Positions 56,128-64,000 of a stretch of 64,000 nt of DNA are shown in pieces. The DNA is from Bombyx mori (taxonomy: Eukaryota; Arthropoda; Insecta; Lepidoptera; Bombycidae): positions 7,502,001 to 7,566,000 of the forward strand of contig NC_085124.1 of assembly GCF_030269925.1 (NCBI RefSeq). The letters run 5' to 3'. The position numbers and the translations under genes were made by a program. Within the stretch, counting starts at the first letter, position 1, and each line of letters begins with the position of its first letter. The notes under the pieces were generated by a model that had not been told where the DNA came from, searched no databases, and saw nothing but the letters and a program-made list of their open reading frames with translations.

Positions 56128-56318
56128 ACTTTCAGCTCACTCAGTTTCTCCTAGAATCTTCTCAGTGGGTCGCGATTCCGATCCGGTGGTCAGCAAAGCA
56201 CTGCTCTTGCTATGGCTATTTTCAGCAATTTCTCTCATGTTGAACCCGTGAACTCACCTATCCGTCCGCGTGTAGAGAAATAGACCATTGGACTACCAGC
56301 TAATAGGTAGGAGAAAAA
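56128..56318 (+). mobile_element. Degenerate jockey-like LINE 3' UTR
   Basis: ATCTTCTCAGTGGGTCGCGA, GCAAAGCACTGCTCTTGCTA and a final TAATAGGTAGGAGAAAAAA match the second jockey-like family at 57172-57440. Confidence 0.65.
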
Positions 56319-56384
56319 ACGAAACTTTGCCAAATTGGACCTCATTCTGAGTGATGCCATTGGGGCTCATACGCTAAAACACTA

Positions 56385-56650
56385 AATCACAACTATAGCG
56401 CACATGCAATATCATGTCGATGTAGGAAGATGTTAAAATTATTCTATTTAACTTAAAGTGTACTTATATCATTCGTATTTAACGACAATGGTGATTGGGA
56501 TCATAACAAACGACAAGTTAACATTATTATACATAATACGCTAAATAACAACAATAACCCACATGCAATATCATGTAGATGTAGGAAGGTTTTAAAATTA
56601 TTGGATTTAATTTAAAGTATATATCATTAGTATTTAACGACAATGGTGAT
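56385..56650 (+). repeat. Local duplication, about 118-bp units at 159-bp spacing
   Basis: Two related units run from about 56376 and 56535, each with CACATGCAATATCATGT (56401 and 56560), GATGTAGGAAG and TATTTAACGACAATGGTGAT. The offset is constant at about 159 bp with scattered differences. Confidence 0.8.
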
Positions 56651-57171
56651 TTTATATTAATTTTAGTTTAATTAAGATCTCGTATAACTAGTTTTTAGAT
56701 TGTTTTTTTTACTGGTGTCCGGTTGCCTATTACGACACTTGTACATAAATGTTTACCGTTATAAGTGTAATATCGTTAAAATTTTATTAGAACCACTTAT
56801 AGTAATGCGATATTTATGACGTAAGAGAAAAGGCCGCTGAAGTTTATTGTTTCATGGTTGAGGAGAGACGATGAATAAAGTTGGCAATTTATGCCAGCTG
56901 TAAACTTAACAGTTACCGTAAACTTGAATAACAATCGCGCAAATCTTCAAAGCTGTGTTGTTGTTGTAATTTTCATTTAAAACATTTCAAATTCATAATT
57001 CCGAATAGTCTTGAGCAATTTATTTGCTTGCGTAATAATTTATTTTGTTAAAAAACAAATACATACTATTTGAGTTATGATAATATATCTGACATCAGCG
57101 TGTCGATCCAACAATTTAACTATTTTTAAACCTTTTTCAATCATCAGACAAAGCTTATTCATTTAAAATTT

Positions 57172-57440
57172 TAACCGTCACCGGTCACCGTCCTCGCCGA
57201 ACCCGTCGCTTGCGACGAAGAGCTCGAAGAGAAAATTAACCCATAGACAGCCCACTGAGCTTCTCGCCGGATCTTCTCAGTGGGTCGCGTTTCCGATCGG
57301 GTAGTAGATTCTGCGAAGCACTGCTCTTGCTAGGGCCAGTGCTAGCAACACTTCTGGTTTGAGCCCCGCGATCTCACCTACGCGTTAGGGTGAAGCTGAA
57401 GTAGCCTCTCAAGGCTATCAGCATAGGTAGGGAAAAAAAG
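57172..57440 (+). mobile_element. Second jockey-like LINE family, 3' end
   Basis: Short C-terminal coding remnant (HRPRRTRRLRRRARREN then stop), then a 3' UTR with CTTCTCGCCGGATCTTCTCA, GCGAAGCACTGCTCTTGCTA and GGCTATCAGCATAGGTAGGG, ending in poly-A. Related to but distinct from the complete jockey element. Confidence 0.75.
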
Positions 57441-57457
57441 GTACACTTTAATATATA

Positions 57458-57670
57458 CTAGAGGTCCTGCAGTAGTCGAAATTCGACTATAATTAATTGG
57501 AATTGTAAGTTTGTACACTATTATGATTGTATTTTATACTTAGTTTCTATAATCACAAATTTGCTACACACTACACTATAAAAAAATATTAATAAAGACA
57601 AACAATATTTAATCTATTCTGAATTTGACCACAGACGTCAAGACCAAAAGTTTAACAGTAAATAGTAGTA
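57458..57670 (-). mobile_element. Helitron 3' end, 5'-truncated
   Basis: Nearly identical to 1636-1843 over about 200 bp. CTAG at 57458-57461 follows A; the TC-side half is missing beyond about 57670. Confidence 0.75.
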
Positions 57671-58502
57671 TATTCCGGGACGAAAACTAAGCTTTAATTT
57701 GCAGGGTATAATAAACTAAGCGACGATTTCCCGACTATTTCCTTTAAAAATTAACACATTCAGAGCTTGTGACGTCACAATACTCTTAAATTTTCAATAA
57801 AACTAGGTAGTCTAATTAACCTATTTCAAGAAACGATTCTCGATTAGGATTTATGTTAGACTTACTACGTATTAAAAAACAGATTAATGTTCTAGTATTT
57901 TCGAACACTACTTTTTTCCCGTAATTTATAAATTCAATAAAAATTCTGAAGCTGAAAAAATTCTAAAATGCTATAAGCATCACCAAAACATGATAGGCGA
58001 TTTTCAACTTTATACTAACGTGAGTGAGCGCTTTATAGTAATAAACTGGCGAGAATAATAAACCCTAGTCTCTTCTATACTGAAATGAAGAAGTGCTAAA
58101 TTCAGTAGACCAGAGCAATCGATTCAGGTCAATGTCAGTGCTATCCATCATTGACTGGACGCGTTATAAAAACTTTACGTACGGGTCGCTTCGCAGCCTC
58201 ATCAGTCATTTGTCACTCCTCGACGCGGTACCTCTATTAATGCAATGTAATAGTAAGAACATGCTTTATTGCGCATAAAAAATGAAAATGATACAGTAAA
58301 CCTTTAACATTACAGTACAATTATCACTAATGGCCATCGAGATATTACGTACTAAATGGCGTTAGAGGCCAAGATGGACAAAATTAAAGGAAATGTAACG
58401 GTAGATTGCAGCGCAACGATTTAAAATTAAAATTTCAATTAAATTGCAACAATTTACTCAATAAATATTAACATATAATACGTATATATACATTTTACAA
58501 TA
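57671..58502. other. Intergenic, no gene seen
   Basis: AT-rich; no recognisable gene or repeat. Confidence 0.35.
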
Positions 58503-58812
58503 TCTTATATATAAAATTCTCATGTCACAATGTTAGTTACCATACTCCTCTGAAACGGTTTAACCGATTTTTATGAAATTTTATATGCATGTTCAGTAGG
58601 TCTGAGAATCGGCTACCTACTATCTATTTTTCATACCCCCAAGTGATAAGCACTGTCCACCCCTAATATTTATTTTTTGAACAATTTGTTTTTTTTTGTT
58701 ATAATGAGGCTTTATGTGGTTGAATGAGGTTTTGTTATTATTTTTTTGGTCTACACTAGAAATTCCCTAGAAATCTTATATATAGCAAAACAACGTTTGC
58801 CGGGTCAGCTAG
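58503..58812 (+). mobile_element. Complete non-autonomous Helitron, 310 bp
   Basis: TC at 58503-58504 after A, CTAG at 58809-58812 before T. The terminal hairpin GCAAA/TTTGC and CCGGGTCAGCTAG match the split copy at 51824-54060. No coding capacity. Confidence 0.88.
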
Positions 58813-59389
58813 TTATGTATATAATACGTTTAAATCATGCACCTTAATATATTCAGATTTTTAGCAATAATGCTTCCTTAATACCCCTTTAAAGGTCTCG
58901 AATGCTACAGTAATCTTGATTATCATAGGAAGTATATTTTTAACAGCCATCATAATTTGTAATAATCTTAGGAATAAAAACGTACATGTGAATTATAGAA
59001 TGTAGCAATTTGTAACACGGAAGAGAAAGGGCGTAATAGATTCAGCCCAAATTGAGCTTTACCGCTATTTCCCTATTTATCGCCCCTAGTTGAAATTTAA
59101 TATTAAATAACTACGTAAAACAATAATTTTAATCTTCTAATTATTTAACCTAAAATTAATTCATAACTTTCCGTTTCCTTGGTCATTTGACACGTTAGTC
59201 TTATTTATAAATTATTATTTTTATCAACAGATTAGAAATCTGCAAGGATTAGTCGATGATAAACAAACATTACGCGCCATTTCCGCATATATATTTTTTG
59301 CTATTAATGTTTTAATTTTGCGATGTGACAAGGCCGGAATTGAAATCCCGCTGGCAGTTATCATTTTTCCCTAATAAAATTGGTACTTC
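58813..59389. other. Intergenic, no gene seen
   Basis: Nothing recognised. Confidence 0.35.
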
Positions 59390-59630
59390 ACACATGTCCA
59401 CGAACGACCTTCACGATGAGAAAGAATAATATCGTGTAACAAAAGTCCAACCCGGAATGATTATACTATTTCTGCCGCCAATCAACAATGCATTCCGGTT
59501 GGAAGAGTGGGGGAGCTGATATAGAAAACAATTGAGATTTAAAAGTGGATACCTTGAGACATCAAGGTGGGCGGTGACTTTCACGCCGTGATGCTTCGGT
59601 AACCACCACACCAGGGGCACAATAATTAAT
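59390..59630 (+). mobile_element. Degenerate Bm1 SINE including linker region
   Basis: Contains the Bm1 linker (AAGAATAATATCGTGTAACA) as well as decayed body blocks (CATCAAGGTGGGCGGTGAC, CGGTAACCACCACACCAGG). Longer than most copies here but heavily mutated. Confidence 0.6.
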
Positions 59631-59644
59631 TCATATTTTTTTAA

Positions 59645-59972
59645 GTTTGAGAAGTTACTGTTGACTCAGAGGCCTTTCTAGTGTTATCAGGGCAGGTGTG
59701 CGAGCAAAGGCTCAGCCAGGAGGGGTGAGCTTTGCTAACAGCTACCCGAGCGCCTTTTAAGGGGACCTAACGACTTAAGAGCTATTTCGCGAGTGAATCT
59801 ACTACCGGATCGGAATCGCGACCCGCTGAGAAGATCCGGCGAGAAACTCAGCGGGTTATTTATCGAGTTCGACGAGTACCATTACCAGGGTCCATACTAC
59901 TGGTGTTAGAGCTAAAGGTGTTTAATGCATGGGTTATTGGATCTGATGGATCTGTAAGGACGTGCCTAGGGC
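59645..59972 (-). mobile_element. 5'-truncated jockey-clade LINE fragment
   Basis: Reverse copy of the complete jockey element's 3' UTR (AAAGGCTCAGCCAGGAGGGG, CTACTACCGGATCGGAATCG) and the last ORF2 codons, with deletions and many substitutions, so older than the 749-1264 copy. Confidence 0.85.
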
Positions 59973-60717
59973 AATTAATTAATTTTTAAATTAATTAATC
60001 AACATAATATTAATTAATATCGTTTAACTCTAACTGGCTTCGTGCTACCGTAAAACGCATCAGATCACAAAAGCAACGTACCTTATTCAAACATATTTCC
60101 GTTAAAGGTTTCATAATCAGTTTCATTTTTCTTTACAGAATTCTGAGAATTTTAAACAAATCTTAGAATACGATACATCTTACAGATCTTACTTAAGATT
60201 ATTGTCGAATATTAAACAGCCCTTATACGATGTGAAATCACCGAAATTAAATAATTATTCTTTAGAACTAAAAAAGCTACATCAAAAGCGTAGTTTAATA
60301 TTCATAGTGCGTGATTATAATTGCTAATGATTACGCATTGTCGTCAGGGCCCAGCCAGCACAAACGGGCAAATGGGATTAGCATCCTAATTCCTTGATTG
60401 ATGCTACAGCACCCTCCATACAACGTTCTCTATGCATACTAAACATAACGTAATGGTTTTGAACATTAGAGATTATATTTTTCAATTAATGTTACACGAC
60501 TTAACTGCCGGTTTGGTTAAGAGTGGTAGCCGAGACTGGGATGTCTCCAAGGCAAAGGCTCAATCTCGATTCCGAGTACGGCATAGTCACCTGTCAAATG
60601 AACGCTTAACGAACACGATAAAAGAATATTAAGAAATCGATCATCATGAAATAGTAATGGATAACCCGGCAACCCCATGTACAAAACAATTAAGACCTAA
60701 CTTGTAGATATGCACTT
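59973..60717. other. Intergenic, no gene seen
   Basis: AT-rich; the ORF at 60432-60632 has no recognisable content. Confidence 0.35.
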
Positions 60718-61228
60718 TCGGTGCTTTTCGGCAATCGAAGTTCCGTTCACCGTTATCGTCGAATGCAACGAAGAGTTCGACATCTCACTTAACCCATAGA
60801 CATAGACATTTTACTGGTGGTAGGACAAGGGTAGGACCTCTTGTGAGTCCGTACGGGTAGGTACCACCGCCCCATCTATTTCTGCCGTGAAACAATAATG
60901 CGTTCCGGTTTGAAGGGTTGGGCAGCCGTTGTAGCTATACTGAAACCTTAGAACTCATATCTACGGCGGCATTTACGTTGTAAACCTCTATGGGCTTCAG
61001 TAACCACTTAACTCCAGGTGAGCTGTGAGCTCGTCCACCTATCTAAGCAACAAAAAAAAGACACTACACACTGAGTCTCTGGCCGAATCTTCCCAGTGGG
61101 TCGCAATTCTGTTATGATTGTTCAGCGAAGCACTACTTTTGCTAGAGCAGTGTTAGCAATTCCTTTATGGTCCACCACTCATGCTGAAGTTAAAACATAA
61201 AATAGCCCCTCGAGACTACTAGCAGTTA
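60718..61228 (+). mobile_element. Jockey-like LINE 3' end split by a Bm1 SINE
   Basis: The left part (60718-60810, GTTCACCGTTATCGTCGAAT...AACCCATAGACA) and right part (about 61063-61228, CCAGTGGGTCGCAATTC, GAAGCACTACTTTTGCTAG, TTAGGTAGGC) together make the 3' end of the family at 57172-57440. Short AGACA repeats at the junctions may be the SINE's target duplication. Confidence 0.7.
60811..61062 (+). mobile_element. Bm1 SINE nested in a LINE tail
   Basis: Forward Bm1 body with a short duplication of GGTAGGAC near its start, ending in poly-A (CAACAAAAAAAAG). Confidence 0.85.
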
Positions 61229-61817
61229 GGTAGGCAAAAGAAGTAAATGTGAAATCAATACCTTTTAATACCATAGACCGAGAGATTGTTTTCGGCCCTT
61301 CTACAACAATTAAAAGAACCGAATTCGTTGAGTAAAAACTAATAAAAAAACGTATCCGATTAACGTGACTTTTAATCACACTTCCGTCTTAACATTAACA
61401 TATTACGGAATAAAACTAACTCAAGGCTTCACAGAAACACGAAGTAAGAAAGATTTTTTCTTAGTAGATGAATCAAATACGAAATCTAACGACGATTTAA
61501 AATTTATTTATTTATTCGGTTAATGCGGATCCGCGCTCAATGCAGAGAAAGCATTTATTACTGTTCCGCTTCCAGCAGTGTCTATAAAATTATTTATTTA
61601 TCGTGGGGTATTGCGGAGTACGCCTGGGCGTCAGAGTCGGCACGCTGTTAATATTTCAAGTGCCCGACGCTAAGTCGACGTAGATTTATGGAGCGGTAAT
61701 AGCTTATGTTCTACAATTAACTAGACCTAGCCCTTGATCTGGTAATTTGAGAATGAGATTAGACAATGATACTATTTTGCAAGATTTGCAACAAGTTTTA
61801 TTTGAATATGAATTATA
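61229..61817. other. Intergenic, no gene seen
   Basis: No gene or repeat recognised. Confidence 0.35.
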
Positions 61818-61827
61818 CGAAACATAC

Positions 61828-61990
61828 ATTCGCGAAGCAGCTGCCCTTGAGCCGCTAGGTCTCTTTCGGAGGCGCTCGGGCAGCTGTTAGCAAATCTCAC
61901 CCGTCTTGGCTGAGGCTATGGTCGCTCACCTGTTATGGTGTAAATGGAAAGGCCACCGGGCCACCAGTAATTCTTCTCTCATAAAAAAAA
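61828..61990 (+). mobile_element. Jockey-clade LINE 3' UTR, short insertion
   Basis: Forward copy of the last 160 nt of the complete jockey element (CGCGAAGCAGCTGCCCTTGA ... GGGCCACCAGTAATTCTTC) plus poly-A. Flanks CGAAACATAC (61818-61827) and CGAAACACAC (61993-62002) are a probable target duplication with one mismatch. Confidence 0.85.
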
Positions 61991-62002
61991 TTCGAAACAC
62001 AC

Positions 62003-63006
62003 AAAAGAGTCCAATTTATCATTTTACTATTTCCGATGCTCCGAATACTTTACAGTTTTTGTGGTCACAGACCACTAAAATGTACGTAAAGACGACATTT
62101 GAATATTATGCTAGCTTTGCGAACTGCGCAATTCGCTTTCGTTTTTATCATATTATAATATTAATTATAGTTATGTAATATCGTAGATAAATATTGATTT
62201 AAGTAATTAGCAGACTGTCCTTACTTTATGTACCAGTTTTTTCCTGATATTACTTTTAATTTCCTATTTGATAAGACAAGAATTTTACAAAAGCATCGCG
62301 ACGAGTTGACCTTTATATTAGATTGGACAATTATCACACCGATAAGGATAGAATTTGAAATTCCTTTGTAGTATTTTTCTATGTCGATATATGATTCAAA
62401 CATACAATTAAAGCATACATATCGCTGGCCCTAGTTCGGTGATCTTCATCTGCAACTTAGAGGAAATATCGGGAACCTTATGGTGCATCAATATGAGTTA
62501 GCGTCAATGACTTTTTCTCTTGTGCAAATGTTCTGATTGCTTGCTACTAGCCAGACAATATGCGGCTGTGGCCACTAGAAAGAACCCTTCCGGAGCCCAA
62601 ACTTAAGCGTGCGGTCCAAATTAATGCAAATTTTGAAAAATGCAATGGTAACAACATACCGTTGTCCCTTCTAAATATGTCGACCTCGCTGTCCAAGGCG
62701 TTGTAGGCTCGGGTCTACTGTCGTCGACAACATTTGTTATCGCGGGGTTGGTCCTTTTGGTTGACGCATTATCTGAACTCCCTAAACGATGCCTGCCACG
62801 TGCATCTGGAACAAACTCTATTCGGCTTTTCGGAACTCAGGCACAGTTGTAAGCCCGTACCTAGACTATTTTTATTGCCCTCTATCGGCCTCAAAATCGA
62901 GCCACTTTAGAAAACATGAGGAAGGCGAAATCAATCCTTTGAGCCCGGGGTCAGCGTCTTACCACTGACCCGGTCAGTCCAGAACGAAACAACTCTCTCT
63001 TCCCAG
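62003..63006. other. Intergenic with a GC-richer unclassified block
   Basis: About 62640-62990 is GC-richer and may be decayed transposon sequence next to the RTE fragment, but no coding motif was recognised. Confidence 0.3.
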
Positions 63007-63519
63007 CTATTTATCCCACATGGTCGTGGGTTCAGCTTTCCTGACTTTACTCCTCCACTTCGCTCTGTCTTCGAAATCCTCGTCAGCAACATTGCATTTT
63101 CTTTTGTCCTTCAGCACTACGTCCCTCCACCTTGTCTTGGGTCTACCTCTAGGTCTCCGACCGGGGAGGTCGAGCAGTAGCGTCAAATTTCCGACGTAGT
63201 CAGGCGGCTTCCTTTTCACGTGACCATACCATCTCAGCCTACTCTCCTGCATCTTGTCGGCGATGTCCCGTACACCGAGACTTCCACGCACGTACTCGTT
63301 GCGGATTTTATCGAGCCTAGTCACGCCGCACATCCACCTCAGCATCTTCATTTCAGCAACTTGAATGGTATGCACGTTCCTTTTGGTTGCCGCCCATGTT
63401 TCGCTGCCATACATAAGAATAGGCCTTATTATGGTCTTAAAGATCATACCCTTGAGCTTAACGGGCATCCTCCTATCGCAGGTGACACCACTTGCTTCTC
63501 GCCATTTTAGCCACAACAA
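63007..63519 (-). pseudogene. RTE-type LINE RT C-terminal fragment (about 170 codons)
   Basis: The frame encodes [45 protein letters not shown] and [16 protein letters not shown], the post-catalytic region of an RTE-like reverse transcriptase. The listed start is a TTG with an in-frame TAG close upstream, so it is a truncated piece. It belongs to a third RTE-type family, distinct from 5765-8734 and 19910-20180. Confidence 0.85.
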
Positions 63520-63589
63520 CCTCTCTGACTATCTGACAGCACCTGCAATTGTATGTAATAAGTTTGATTTTATAATAATGCCACTATTT

Positions 63590-63735
63590 TTTTTATTGCT
63601 TAGCCTCCACCCATGTGGACGAGCTCACAGCCCACCTGGTGTTAAGTGGTTACTGGAGCCCATAAACATCTACAACGTAAATGCGCCACCCACCTTGAGA
63701 TATAAGTTCTAAAGTCTCAGTATAGTTACAACAGT
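63590..63735 (-). mobile_element. Bm1 SINE, 5'-truncated
   Basis: Reverse Bm1 3' half beginning ATTGCTTAGCCTCCACCCAT (a small change in the usual TAGATGGGTGG) and ending near AGTATAGTTACAACAG. Confidence 0.85.
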
Positions 63736-64000
63736 AACAGTTTATTGTACATTTTATAATCAACATTGAAGGGTTTTTTTATAAAAAACGTTAGACATTA
63801 AAATTACACACTTTAATTTAGTTATTTCACTGTCAAAAACGACATTTCAATTGAGTTTTCGATTATTTATTTAACTGTACGGGAAACCAACAGCTAAATG
63901 TCGATTATGATGATCGTTATGCTTTTAAACATTCGCAAAAAATTTATAATTTATTATGCTAACTAAAATACCAATTCTATACATATATATAATTACAGAT

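Overview
The window looks like a Bombyx (silkworm, Lepidoptera) nuclear genome segment. The main evidence is about 17 recognisable copies of the tRNA-headed Bm1 SINE. Lepidopteran-type Helitrons, RTE, jockey, CR1 and R1-clade LINEs, spliced GT-AG genes, an AT-rich background and insect telomere-type TTAGG units agree with this. It is accessory, repeat-rich DNA with few host genes.

Host genes occupy about 31-48.5 kb. Three spliced genes encode six-helix cytochrome b561 proteins of the CYB561D1/D2 (ferric-chelate reductase-like) type: gene A (31100-32540, +, 250 aa), gene B (34505-36882, +, 235 aa) and gene C (45355-48423, -, 255 aa). All have three coding exons with the same intron phases (0 and 1), and all keep four heme-ligand histidines. 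A and B are close tandem duplicates; C is diverged and points the other way. A fourth, apparently orphan, terminal exon of the family lies at 43829-44154 (-). A tRNA-Leu(UAA) gene at 47402-47484 (+) sits inside intron 1 of gene C on the opposite strand.

Left part (0-30 kb): a 5'-truncated jockey insertion with target-site duplication (0.75-1.26 kb); Helitrons at 1.6, 4.4, 11.7, 24.8 and 29.8 kb; a complete RTE-clade LINE (5749-8937) with an intact 989-aa ORF, a 13-bp duplication and TTAGG units at its 5' end; a long-TIR MITE at 9.4 kb; and a complete jockey-clade LINE (13253-18406) with intact ORF1 and ORF2 and a 16-bp duplication. That jockey copy is itself inserted in a TA-flanked inverted-repeat DNA element (12844-18644). 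Two more MITEs and a (CT)50 array lie at 22.4-23.3 kb, and a decayed R1-clade fragment at 25.7-26.4 kb.

Right part (49-64 kb): a Helitron (51824-54060) split by an R1-clade LINE fragment with a 15-bp duplication, another complete non-autonomous Helitron (58503-58812), many truncated SINE/LINE pieces (including a SINE nested in a LINE tail at 60.7-61.2 kb), a 159-bp-spaced local duplication at 56.4-56.7 kb, and an RTE-like RT remnant at the end. Several short unassigned exon-like ORFs (21.8, 24.1, 33.5, 49.0 kb) are listed at low confidence. All family calls come from motifs and recalled family features, without database searches.
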